A stretch of DNA of 64,000 nt from Boothiomyces macroporosus. Its lineage: Eukaryota; Chytridiomycota; Chytridiomycetes; Rhizophydiales; Terramycetaceae. Below the pieces are notes generated by a model. It made no database searches, was not told the origin of the DNA, and saw nothing but the letters and a program-made list of their open reading frames with translations. The stretch spans positions 46,928 to 110,927 of the forward strand of contig JADGKB010000042.1 in NCBI GenBank assembly GCA_027604185.1, in the 5' to 3' direction. The translations under genes were made by a program, and so were the position numbers. This document shows, in pieces, positions 1-8,923 of the stretch; position 1 is the first letter of the stretch, and the number at the start of each line of letters is the position of its first letter.

Positions 1-1
1 A

Positions 2-277
2 CTCTCTATTGCTCTAGCTCAAACTGCTCAGTTCAACCTCTCTTCCTATGTGAATACTGTAGGTACTGGGTATGGTTGCTATGGAATTAATGGAGCAGCA
101 CCTACCAGACTAGTTGCCATCGTAGCTCTCTCTCCTAAAACCGCCGTTCAATTCTACTCTGATTATGGTTGCAAGATTGCGGTTGATCCCAAGATTGACC
201 CTCAACACACTGTCGGTCCAGTACCAAAACAAGTCTCTGAAACTAATGTTTACTCTGTTCAACTGATTTCATTCTAA
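2..277 (+). CDS. small secreted protein, copy 1 (5' end outside window)
   Basis: The reading frame is open from base 2 and ends at TAA 275-277. It starts inside a signal peptide (LSIALAQTAQF) and continues with a domain holding two conserved cysteines (GYGCYG and YSDYGC). It is clearly homologous to the proteins at 1450-1743 and 2054-2359, so it is one of a local family of about 100-residue secreted proteins. I do not recognise the family and assign no function. Export is inferred from the hydrophobic leader ending in A-Q. The true start codon lies upstream of the window. Confidence 0.75.
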   Translation, partial: LSIALAQTAQFNLSSYVNTVGTGYGCYGINGAAPTRLVAIVALSPKTAVQFYSDYGCKIAVDPKIDPQHTVGPVPKQVSETNVYSVQLISF

Positions 278-419
278 TATAAGCTTTTCAAGTAGTTAAA
301 GATAATTTATATAGAGGGATGCTTATAAAGTTTAAGGTTTAATATAGAGGGGTATGCTCTTGAAAGCCTATTGTGTTATAAATGCGGGTGAACCCTTTTG
401 CAAGACTTAATGGCCCGTC

Positions 420-1313
420 ATGCCATTTTCTTTGCAAATGATTCGGGTGTTTTTCCGCACGCATTTAAACCCGACAAGCCAGCTTAATTTTGCAAAAATG
501 TCTACCAAACCATCCCTACCTGAATCTTATGTCGTTCCAAAAGTATGGAAAACCCCAGAGTCTCATGGTGCATTTGGAGGAATGAACCGTCCTACTGCAG
601 GTGCAAGAACTGAAGCAGAGTTACCAAGAGGCGAACACCCTATTCAGTTGTACTCTCTCGGAACTCCAAACGGAGTCAAAGTAACCATCATGTTGGAAGA
701 ACTAGGCATCCCTTACGATGCGTGGGAGATTTCCATTATGCAACAACAGCAATTCACTACCGGATTTGTAGAGATCAATCCAAATTCAAAGATCCCGGCA
801 ATGTTGGATTACTCTGTATCTCCTCCTCAACGTGTATTTGAATCTGTTTCAATCTTGCTTTACTTGGCTGAAAAGTATGGCAAGTTTTATCCTAAAGATT
901 TGCGCAAGAGGACTGAAGTCACCAACTGGTTGATCTGGCAAGTTGGAACTGCACCTTACATTGGAGGGGGTTTCGGTCATTTCTATAAATATGCACCAGT
1001 TGCTATTGAATATGCTATTGATAGATTTACAATGGAAACAAAGAGAATTATTGATGTATTGGACAAGCAACTTGAAGGCAAAGAATATATCATTGGAGAT
1101 GAATACACGATTGCCGATATTGCAATCTTCCCTTGGATCAAAATATTCTATGATGGTACAGGTTACGATGCTACCGAGTTCCTTCAAGTTAATGAATACA
1201 AGAATGTCAAGAGATGGGTTGAAACTTTGATGAAGAGAGAAGGTGTTATTCGTGGTACTGAAAAGAAGTATGTCCAAGGATTCAAAGATATCAAAGAATT
1301 GAATAAACTCTAA
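420..1313 (+). CDS. YghU/Ure2-like glutathione S-transferase
   Basis: A 297-residue intronless protein closely resembling bacterial YghU-type (nu-class) glutathione transferases, which reduce organic disulfides or peroxides with glutathione. Visible family motifs are LYSLGTPNGVKVTIMLEEL, NPNSKIPA, ESVSILLYLAEK and GGGFGHFYKYAP, followed by the helical C-terminal domain with EYTIADIAIFPW. The first ATG (420) adds about 26 residues rich in R, H and K and without acidic residues, like a mitochondrial presequence. A second in-frame ATG at 498 (MSTKPSL) gives a normal cytosolic length. Both starts are plausible and dual targeting is possible. It sits between two secreted-protein genes with no obvious functional link. 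Confidence 0.9.
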   Translation: MPFSLQMIRVFFRTHLNPTSQLNFAKMSTKPSLPESYVVPKVWKTPESHGAFGGMNRPTAGARTEAELPRGEHPIQLYSLGTPNGVKVTIMLEELGIPYDAWEISIMQQQQFTTGFVEINPNSKIPAMLDYSVSPPQRVFESVSILLYLAEKYGKFYPKDLRKRTEVTNWLIWQVGTAPYIGGGFGHFYKYAPVAIEYAIDRFTMETKRIIDVLDKQLEGKEYIIGDEYTIADIAIFPWIKIFYDGTGYDATEFLQVNEYKNVKRWVETLMKREGVIRGTEKKYVQGFKDIKELNKL

Positions 1314-1419
1314 TTCTACAGTTGTAAGATCTGGCATCTCGGGTAGAGCCATCCAATCCTTGAAGGCAGCGCTGTCCCTGACTGAGCTATGCAAGTTCCC
1401 AATATAGATTGATTCCAAA

Positions 1420-1427
1420 TATAAATT
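1420..1427 (+). promoter_or_regulatory. TATA box of secreted protein copy 2
   Basis: TATAAATT lies 30 bp before the ATG at 1450. The same spacing is seen upstream of the third copy and supports 1450 as the start. Confidence 0.5.
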
Positions 1428-1449
1428 CGCAAGGTGATTGAAGCTCCCA

Positions 1450-1743
1450 ATGCCCATTTCTCTCATTGCCTCGGTTTCTGTTGTGTTTGCTCAAAGCGCA
1501 ACTATTCAATTCAAGGAATACACTGCTGCAGTTGGAACTGGATACAACTGCTATGGAGTAGGTTCTCCTCATTTGGTGTCTATTACCCAAATCTCTCCAA
1601 ATACTGCCATCCAGTACTATTCCGATTATGGGTGCCAAACTGTTATTAACACCCATACCATGCAACCTCAACATTGGACTGGAAATGTTCCACAAGACGT
1701 AGCGAATACTAACGTTTATTCTGTTAAACTCATCCAATGGTAG
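1450..1743 (+). CDS. small secreted protein, copy 2
   Basis: A 97-residue protein. ATG 1450 gives a hydrophobic signal peptide (MPISLIASVSVVFAQ) matching the position of the leader in the third copy. The frame is open a little further upstream (1438) but has no ATG there. The mature part keeps the family pattern GYNCYG, ISPNTAIQYYSDYGC and TMQPQHW. The two cysteines may form a disulfide. No known domain is recognised. It is one of three paralogues within 2.4 kb, interrupted by the unrelated GST gene, so the cluster probably arose by tandem duplication. Confidence 0.75.
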   Translation: MPISLIASVSVVFAQSATIQFKEYTAAVGTGYNCYGVGSPHLVSITQISPNTAIQYYSDYGCQTVINTHTMQPQHWTGNVPQDVANTNVYSVKLIQW

Positions 1744-2014
1744 ACAATAAACCTATTCTAAACTCTTTGTTTCTTTTAGATATAAATTTGGTTATTGTAA
1801 AAGACCATAGCGGCCCTTAGAAGCACAGCTGAGGGATAATTACAATACAAGGCAGATTACGGGTTCGTTAACGTAGATCAATTCAACAGTGTAAGTGTGG
1901 ATTGAACGATCGGGTTTAGGAGCAAATGAAAACGACCAAGACGGTAATTGACCTACAATGATTCACGTTTTGATAATGCTTGCGACCCAAAGAAAGAAAT
2001 CACCTGATTTAAAG

Positions 2015-2022
2015 TATAAAAG
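2015..2022 (+). promoter_or_regulatory. TATA box of secreted protein copy 3
   Basis: TATAAAAG lies 39 bp before the ATG at 2054, in an AT-rich leader with a CT-rich stretch just before the start codon. Confidence 0.55.
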
Positions 2023-2053
2023 CGACCGATAAACCTGTTATTCTCTCTAAACA

Positions 2054-2359
2054 ATGCAGTTACTCTCATTCGCCTGTCTCTTGTTTGTCTGCTTGGCCCA
2101 AACTGTCCAATTCAACGTGACTTTGTATATCAACACTGTAGGTAATGGATACGGGTGTTATGGCATTGATGGCAAAGCACCGACTAGATTGGTTTCTATT
2201 GTTACCCTATCTCCAAGTACCGCTGTTCAGTACTACTCGGACTATGGATGCAAGACTATAATCAATACTCACACTATGCAACCACAACACTGGGTTGGGC
2301 CAGTACCTGATGCTGTATCCTCGGTAGATGTGTATTCGGTAAATTTGATTCCATGGTAG
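2054..2359 (+). CDS. small secreted protein, copy 3
   Basis: A 101-residue protein with a clear signal peptide (MQLLSFACLLFVCLAQ) and the family core GYGCYGIDGKAPTRLVSI, LSPSTAVQYYSDYGC and TMQPQHW. It is closest to copy 1 at the N-terminus and to copy 2 around TMQPQHW. No introns. Function unknown; a secreted, disulfide-stabilised wall or effector-like protein is possible but is only inference. Confidence 0.8.
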   Translation: MQLLSFACLLFVCLAQTVQFNVTLYINTVGNGYGCYGIDGKAPTRLVSIVTLSPSTAVQYYSDYGCKTIINTHTMQPQHWVGPVPDAVSSVDVYSVNLIPW

Positions 2360-2691
2360 AATAAATTGTCTTCATTTGAAAGTGAAACTGATTTATAATA
2401 GTAATGTTTGCCACAACACTTTCTCGCCACCACAAAATATTCTGGACTACAGATAACAGTGTCAGATCTACACCATCAAATCCCGTCCACATTGATAGTG
2501 TTTGCTAGTTCCTGCCGGCTCAGCTGCTCCAACAAAGTACTGTCTCCTTAACACCTTACATTGAAATTACAGAAACAGAATTTAAATCTACCTAAAGTGC
2601 AAAAGTGTCATTAATACAGGGAAATTTCTCATAAAGCGCTTCTGTCTGGTAAAATCTATATTCACACTAATAATTCAGCAACACGGATTTA
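2360..2691. other. convergent intergenic region
   Basis: About 330 bp between the stop of the third secreted-protein gene (plus) and the stop of the F-box/LRR gene (minus). AT-rich; I see no coding frame, RNA gene or repeat. Confidence 0.5.
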
Positions 2692-4236
2692 TTATCGAAA
2701 ATTGAAACACCTGATTTTCCTGTGAGGGTTTTGAAGAATTACTTTTTTTAATCGTTCTTGATCAATTTCTGGAGCTGGGGTTCTGGAGAAACTTCTTGAT
2801 ATTTCCAAGAACTTTAGTTTTCCCAGGCTGTTTAACATCGCTTGAATACCTAGGTTTGTGCTATATAGGCTTTGCATTTCCAAGTGTGTAATTTGAGTTT
2901 CTTTGAGGCATTCAGCAATAGATATCATTGATTCATCATCGATATGGCAGCCCCCGAGACGAAGGTTAACAATGTGTGTTTTTGGCAAATACTTTGCTGC
3001 AACTTGAAACCCATCTTTCCCAATTGGATTTGCTCGTAAATTCAACTCTTTCAATTGCGAATTTTGTAGAGCTGGAAATAAAGCCTTTGCTCCAATATCG
3101 GTTATTTGAGATCTCTCTATTCCTAAACCTTTCACCTTCAAATATCGAATGTTTTCAGCGATTATTTCACATGCAGCGTCTCCATCTTCTGTCCGCAGGG
3201 AGAGGGTTTCTATTTTAGAGTGGGAGATGGCTTCAAGAAAAGGCTTTAACAAAGGAATAGAGATTCTAAACCCAGCGGAAACCAAGTTGCTTTTAGCTAT
3301 ATTTGAAATCAACAACTGCTCGGCTTCATTGCTTAGTTCTTCGTAGCAATTATAATTCTCCAACTTGAGTTGTGGTAATACTTTAAAGATTTCAATAATG
3401 CTGTCCCCCATGTCTGGTAGCACAAGTCTTTTTACTTGAGAATCTACCAGAGCTGCAGCAAAAGCAGATGCACTTTTGGGTGTAAAACTGCAAGAGTCCA
3501 AATCTAAGTCATGGATAACTGTTTTGGGTAAAGTCTCTGCAACGCAAATTAAGGCTTCCTCTGGCAAATAGTTTTTGTAGAGCTGCAATGTCTTTACTTT
3601 TGAAAACTCCAACCCTTTGCAGACATTGCAAAATGAGCTACAATCAATCGCGATATTTTCCACATTCAATACCTCAATTGATGTATGCGGCAGTATTTCC
3701 ATTAGTGAAATTGAATTTTTCCCATTCAGTGATCCATATCCAAACTCTACTGATTTCAACTTTGTCAATTTGGGCAAGTTGGAAATTAGCTGATGAAATT
3801 GAAATCCACTGATACGGTCATCTGGAAATTGAATGTGTGTTGCTTTGTTCGATAGCAGGGCTTCGGCAAGCTTTCCGTAATCATCCATTGCACCAATCTC
3901 CAGATACACCTTGCCTTGGGGAAGAAATTTGTATAGGAATTGGAAGCTGTATCCATTTAGAATTATTCTTTCGAATTTCCATCGGACTTCATCAAGTTTG
4001 GTCAACAGTTGGGGGATTGATGGGTCATTCGAATACATAAAGTGATCCTTATCAAGGCAAATACGAAGTTGAGGCCATTGGCAACCAGTTGGGATCTTCA
4101 GCTTTTGAAGAATTCGAATTGGCTCCATCCGCAGGTAAAGCGCTTTGTTCGCCTTTGCTAGAGCAGCCAAATCTGCTTCATACAGGTACTGTAGTATTTG
4201 GCCTTCAAAGATATCATTCGGAAGTTGGTCAATCAT
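2692..4236 (-). CDS. F-box-like / leucine-rich repeat protein
   Basis: A 514-residue intronless protein. The N-terminus (MIDQLPNDIFEGQILQYL, then a run of short helices) looks like an F-box. The rest is a string of ribonuclease-inhibitor-type leucine-rich repeats, for example ITDIGAKALFPALQNSQLKE and LRANPIGKDGFQVAAKYLPK. F-box/LRR proteins usually serve as substrate adaptors of SCF ubiquitin ligases. I chose the ATG at 4236 because the F-box starts there; the frame stays open to 4320 without a good ATG. The lack of introns is unusual for this window and is common for repeat-rich adaptor families. The F-box call is less certain than the LRR call. Confidence 0.75.
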   Translation of the reverse strand: MIDQLPNDIFEGQILQYLYEADLAALAKANKALYLRMEPIRILQKLKIPTGCQWPQLRICLDKDHFMYSNDPSIPQLLTKLDEVRWKFERIILNGYSFQFLYKFLPQGKVYLEIGAMDDYGKLAEALLSNKATHIQFPDDRISGFQFHQLISNLPKLTKLKSVEFGYGSLNGKNSISLMEILPHTSIEVLNVENIAIDCSSFCNVCKGLEFSKVKTLQLYKNYLPEEALICVAETLPKTVIHDLDLDSCSFTPKSASAFAAALVDSQVKRLVLPDMGDSIIEIFKVLPQLKLENYNCYEELSNEAEQLLISNIAKSNLVSAGFRISIPLLKPFLEAISHSKIETLSLRTEDGDAACEIIAENIRYLKVKGLGIERSQITDIGAKALFPALQNSQLKELNLRANPIGKDGFQVAAKYLPKTHIVNLRLGGCHIDDESMISIAECLKETQITHLEMQSLYSTNLGIQAMLNSLGKLKFLEISRSFSRTPAPEIDQERLKKVILQNPHRKIRCFNFR

Positions 4237-4546
4237 AGAAAACTTTTTGTGATGGCTGAAACATTCAATAACCGAGGTTTGTGAATTGAAATATTCCTGT
4301 GCGGTTAGTACTGATATCAAGTATGAATATCAACTTGGAGTGCTCCTAATTATACTACCGAGAAGCTGGTTCAAACCTCGAGACATTTCCACAACTGTTT
4401 CTGTCCAAGCCAATATATGCATTATAAAATATTCCTATTCAGATTATCCGTCTATGCAATGACCTAGGAGAATCTCGTGGAAAAATGGTACCCGACCTGT
4501 TTAACTTTTCAAAAAGGCTGGCTTCAAAAGTTTCCAAGTTAAAAAG
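4237..4546. other. divergent intergenic region
   Basis: About 310 bp between the F-box/LRR gene (minus) and the small zinc protein (plus). No coding potential seen; probably holds both promoters. Confidence 0.4.
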
Positions 4547-4863
4547 ATGGGCAAAGGCGACTACGATGTACCTCCTCCATACACTGCTTCATCCTCATAC
4601 TCTGTAGTAGACAGCCATCGCTGCCACTTCTCCTGTCCTAATGTAAGTATTCCTAACTCTAGTGCCATTGCGAATGGTATTTGAAATCCCAAAGCAATCC
4701 AAAAGCAGTTGAAAACAAGTTCTTTGGCCGTAAAGTTTACAACTTTATTGTCCGTAAACCATTCGAAACTGACACTATCGAAGAAGGAGTCAAATGTAAA
4801 AACTGTAGTTACAAGTTGCGGGCACTGGATTTAAAGAATTACATTCCGCCGGAACTAGATTAA
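4547..4863 (+). CDS. small putative zinc-binding protein, paralogue 1
   Basis: Two exons (4547-4642, 4663-4863) joined by removing a 20-nt intron at 4643-4662 give 98 residues. The start is MGKGDYDVPPPYTASSS. Two cysteine pairs follow: HFSCPNCHCEWYLKS and GVKCKNCSYKLRALDLK, which look like a four-cysteine zinc site. The gene at 8191-8628 encodes a related protein with the same two cysteine clusters and a PPPY motif near the start, which validates both introns. The PPxY motif could recruit WW domains. Family and function are not recognised. Confidence 0.75.
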
Positions 4864-4898
4864 ACTGTATCTGGGAAATATATTTTTTTTGAATTTTT

Positions 4899-6001
4899 AT
4901 GGACATTTCTCCCCTAGTAAGTTTCCCGTTCCCAATTCTCTTTCCGCTCTATCACTATCTACTAATCAAAATCAAGGCACCAAATGCAGTCATGGTAGCG
5001 TTCATCTTGTACTTGATTGTAGAGCCAATGATCTCTAGACCGCCTGTGTTGGGGTTTGTGTTGAATGTGTTCTATATTTTCAGGTTCACTGAAATGCTAT
5101 TCTTGCCAAAGGAGATATCAAACCTCACTTGCTTGGATTACATGCAGTTCCTCTCTTCATTCACTATTAGAGGTACCCAATTCTAATATAGATGAATTCA
5201 AAGATCTAGTGAATATTTCAAAATCTTCACAGGAATTACTGGAACTGAATGCAATCCCGTACAAGAATCAAAACGCATATTACTATGGCAAGACCCTGAG
5301 AAACTTGGTAATCAAGTACCTCATTTATCGCCAGTTACAGCTTTACATGAACACCACGCATTGGAATCCAGAACCGTATCAACTTCTTGGATTCAAATTC
5401 TTGTTTGATGTGTACTTGCTAGGGCTATTGCTGTGTCTCTTGTTGGATATCTTTGCCGATATCCTTTTACACATCACTGCTAATTTGTTTAAAATACCAG
5501 TCATCCCTCTCATGAACCAACCCCATCTATCTACTTCTGTCAGAGACTTTTGGAGTCGTAGATGGAATTTCATTGTTGGAAATTGCCTTCGAAGAAGTAC
5601 TTACTATTAATCTAGGTGTCTTTGTCCCAATATTAATCATCTTGGGTTATAAAACAGAAGTATCAAAAGGCAAAACAATTCCTTTCACTTTGATCGCTGT
5701 AGCTTCATTAGCAACGTTTCTGGCTAGTGCGCTCATTCACGAATGGATGCTGTTTATAGTATTGGACAAACCATCTACTTTTGAGCAATTCACTTTCTTT
5801 ATATTGCATGGATTGATTTGCATTGGTGAAGTGCTCGTGTCCAAGATAGCCAACAGATATGGTTTTCATTTTGAACAATGCCCTTGGATAGTTAAAGTGC
5901 TTTATACCCACACACTCATGTTTGTAACTGGACCACTGTTTATGAATCCGTTTCTTAGAGAACGCACTTGGGAAAAAGCAAAGCTGCCAATTTTGTTCTA
6001 A
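4899..6001 (+). CDS. wax-synthase-like MBOAT acyltransferase
   Basis: Three exons with 19-nt introns at 5173-5191 and 5597-5615 give 354 residues. Multiple hydrophobic segments, the motif TSVRDFWSRRWN (about residues 205-218) and HEW at about 268 match the membrane-bound O-acyltransferase subgroup of plant/fungal wax synthases (MBOAT_2). These esterify fatty alcohols or related acceptors with acyl-CoA in the ER. HE carries the expected catalytic histidine. It starts 35 bp after the zinc-protein gene, and its stop is 8 bp from the stop of the convergent P450 gene. The acceptor substrate cannot be read from sequence. Confidence 0.85.
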
Positions 6002-6009
6002 TAAAGGGT

Positions 6010-7609
6010 TTATTGATTCTTTTTGGTTTGCGGATTAGCAACAAACGACACAGCACATTTACTCCAAGGACTGGATTCAGTAGAAAAGTAGTTTGGTAAA
6101 ACTGGTTTTTCTTCTTGGCTGGCAGTTAATTTGGTTCCCAAATCAAACAATAATGGAATGAATATGTGGGTAGCCAATTGATTAACAAATTTTTCACAAT
6201 TTGTTTCATACAGAGTTCCGTTCAGAGTAACTAATTGTCCCTTCTTTTTGCTATTCTCTGGGTTCTTTTTGCTCCATCTATCTGGATCGTATTCCAATGG
6301 CTCGTCGTAATACTACGTAAGAATAATATTTACCTCTGGATTCAAGTTGACACTAGCTGGAGAAATAAACAAGGATTCGTTTCTCTTGAATTCAAAGCCT
6401 CCCATGTTGGTTTTTTCTTTAAACACACCGTACAAGTTCATTGCACCGTATCTTCTGGATGTTTCAACAATGCAGTTAGTTAAAGATTTGTAATTGTTTG
6501 CTTTGATCTCCTTTTCAACTTTTTTGTAGAGCTTATCGTCTTTTAGCAAGTGATATCCCGTCCATCCAACAGTAGCAACAACACCGGCATGTGAAAGTAG
6601 AATAAAGTGAGCAATGTGAGATGCGACGAATATTCTATCATCCTTATCGATGTTTGAATCCAAAATAGCTTGCAAATAGTCATCTTCCTTTCCTTCCTTT
6701 ATACGTCGCTTTACTTCTTTTTCAATGATATCACCAATCATCCTTAGTAATCCAGAAAACTGAGAGTTTGGCCCCAATGGGAGACCGTAGTTGCCTAGTA
6801 ACTTCAAGAAGGAGAATTTGGCATTCAATTCTGCTTGATGGAACTCATCAACCAAATCAGTGCAGTCTTCCGCAACTTTTGGTCCAAAACAGAAACGGAC
6901 CATTGTATTCAGGTACAGAGAAGAAGAAACAGCAAACAAGTCCATTGATGGATTGTTGAGATATGGTTCGAGTTTGATTGTCAAGAATTGTTTCAGCTCA
7001 TTGGACATTGAAGAAAGCGCATCGAATTTTTTGAAATCTATCATTAACTAGAATTACGTTCTTGAGCAATATCCATGAATTGTTGAATCTTTAAGCGGTA
7101 GCCTTTGGTCATGAGCGGACCCAGCTGATCGGCATAGTATAGAGAGTGACTGAATGGAGATTGCTTGTCCGATGCCTCAACGATACTTTCTTCCCCATAA
7201 GCACAAACAGTTTCAGTCAATACGATATCAATCAAGAACACTCTTCCTTTTTTCAAGAACTGGCGTTTAAGAAATCCAATAGGATCCTAATATTAATTGG
7301 AATTACTGTAGAATACTGAATAAACGTCCCGACAATCGGGATCCAGCTGTGAGCTCTTGGAGGGCGAACGGTATCTACCTTGAAGAACTTCATTATCAGG
7401 AGCACACATCCACCAACAAACGGAATACCAAGAAATACTACAAAGAAAAGTATAAAAATCTGAATCGTAGGATCTGGAGTGTTGTACAATTCTGAAAACA
7501 AGGACAGAATTTCTCCAACACTTCCACTTCTTGCTTTTGGAGCTTTCAAGTAATCATCTAGAACGATGGTGCCTTCAGCACGCATGGCGGCGAGGGTTGG
7601 GTCTTCCAT
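6010..7609 (-). CDS. divergent cytochrome P450
   Basis: Four exons; introns 7287-7306 (20 nt), 7038-7057 (20) and 6313-6333 (21). The product has 512 residues with one N-terminal membrane helix and a proline-rich hinge (RPPRAHSWIPIVG). The region DPIGFLKRQFLKKGRVF resembles CYP51/CYP7-type enzymes. ExxR (E369-R372) and DPDRW (about 421-425) are present. The I-helix reads AGVVAT and lacks the usual acid/alcohol pair. The heme loop before Cys451 (NGTLYETNC) lacks the FxxG spacing. It could be an isomerase-like P450, as in prostacyclin- or allene-oxide-synthase groups, or a decayed enzyme. ATG 7609 gives the normal P450 length; the frame stays open to 7747. Confidence 0.8.
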
Positions 7610-8190
7610 TTCGATAATTTCTGAAAAGCAAATTTCAGTGTTATATTCCATGTGGCTTGAGGCAGACCATGCGTTACTTGCACAGGGTACTTTGTGAAAC
7701 ATTAGAAAACTTTTGACTTTGTTCAGAAAAATGACTGATACTCCCATGGTGTCACCAGCAGTGTAATATTTCTTCTAGTTGGAACTCGCCTTGACGTTTA
7801 GCCCGAAATCTACTGCCGTTGGATATCCCAAAGCAATTTTGACACGTATACTTGTGTTCCCTTGCAGTTTCACAAAATTTTTAATCACAAGTGCGACACT
7901 ATTGAAATATTACATGGATACTATTGAAATATTACATGGCGTGCAAGGGAGTTCACTCCTGTTACACTATATGTGAAATGTGCCTGCAATGTGTCCTACA
8001 TATCAAGGCGATATTTAACAGATTGGTTTAGCGGTCCACAGAGATGCAGTAAATCTTATCTCGGATAGAATACACCTTTGATCATTGCAATTTGAATCAT
8101 CAATCCAATTCTCATTCACAGAATTCGATGAGTTGGAAAGTGGAATTAAGAGCAACTGAGAACGACTCGAATTAGAATCAAACATAATCT
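7610..8190. other. intergenic region with short direct repeat
   Basis: About 580 bp before the P450 gene and after the second zinc-protein gene. It contains a 20-bp direct repeat (see 7898-7939). A 65-codon frame on the plus strand (7779-7976) covers the repeat and is not convincing as a gene. Nothing else recognised. Confidence 0.4.
7898..7939. repeat. 20-bp direct repeat, two copies
   Basis: actattgaaatattacatgg occurs at 7898-7917 and again at 7920-7939, a 22-bp period. Probably replication slippage in the P450 upstream region. Confidence 0.9.
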
Positions 8191-8628
8191 TTATTCTGGT
8201 AATACAAATCCTTTAAGGTCAGATTCCCTCAACTTGTAAATACAATTTTTACAACGAGCACCTACAACAGGTGGGTTATCGGTTACAAAACTCCCATGTA
8301 TTCTTCCAACCCATCCAATTATTCCTAACAAAGCGACCCCTTTTGCGACTGCAGAAAGTTTGCCAGTGTCAGAAGAGCTAGAAGAACTAGATTCGTCCGG
8401 TTTGGCCTTTCTTCTAATGTACCACTAGGGTTAGTTACTGGTTACAGCTGAATGGCAATTGGGGCAATGGAATGGATTCTTGTAGTAACCATGCTTGGAG
8501 TCGTATTGCTGATTACGCTTGAATTCCAAGTAACTCTCATACTCTTCTTGTGTGATTTCAGGATGAACCTGGTATGGTGGTGGAAGATGAGTATCTGCTA
8601 AAGGTTGAAGTTTTTCTGGTACTGACAT
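8191..8628 (-). CDS. small putative zinc-binding protein, paralogue 2
   Basis: Two exons with a 21-nt intron at 8425-8445 give 138 residues. It has HCPNCHSAWYIRRK and GARCKNCIYKLRESDLK, matching the two cysteine clusters of the 4547-4863 protein, plus PPPY near the N-terminus and a serine-rich linker. A short hydrophobic patch (GVALLGIIGWVG) lies between the clusters. ATG 8628 (MSVPEKL) is chosen over an upstream frame extension to 8736 because it aligns with the paralogue start. Conservation of both clusters argues for a structural zinc site. Function unknown. Confidence 0.75.
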
Positions 8629-8923
8629 TAATTTTCCAAGTATTTTCAAAGAAATTTCGTTTTTGAGCCCGCTTAAGTCTATTTCAAAGAGCGGGATGGC
8701 TGTGTGACAAACCCTCGGAATAGTACAAATGCACAAGCTTTGTACCGCTATTCAAGCAAGGCAATAACTCTTTTTGAAACGCAGCACAAGTCCAATTTGA
8801 ATATATGAAGCTACTAGGTGGGCTTGTGAAGCTTCCCAGCCTTAATTTAGATGATCTTTGACCATCTCTTATGAATGCTTGAGTGCCACCGGAACATACA
8901 TCAAATCGTTTATTACACCAATG

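Noticed and set aside
1840..1890. Possible tRNA T-loop (gggttcg)
   Set aside because: No matching cloverleaf around it.
7779..7976. 65-codon reading frame upstream of the P450 gene
   Set aside because: It runs through a 20-bp direct repeat and shows no domain or codon pattern of a real gene.
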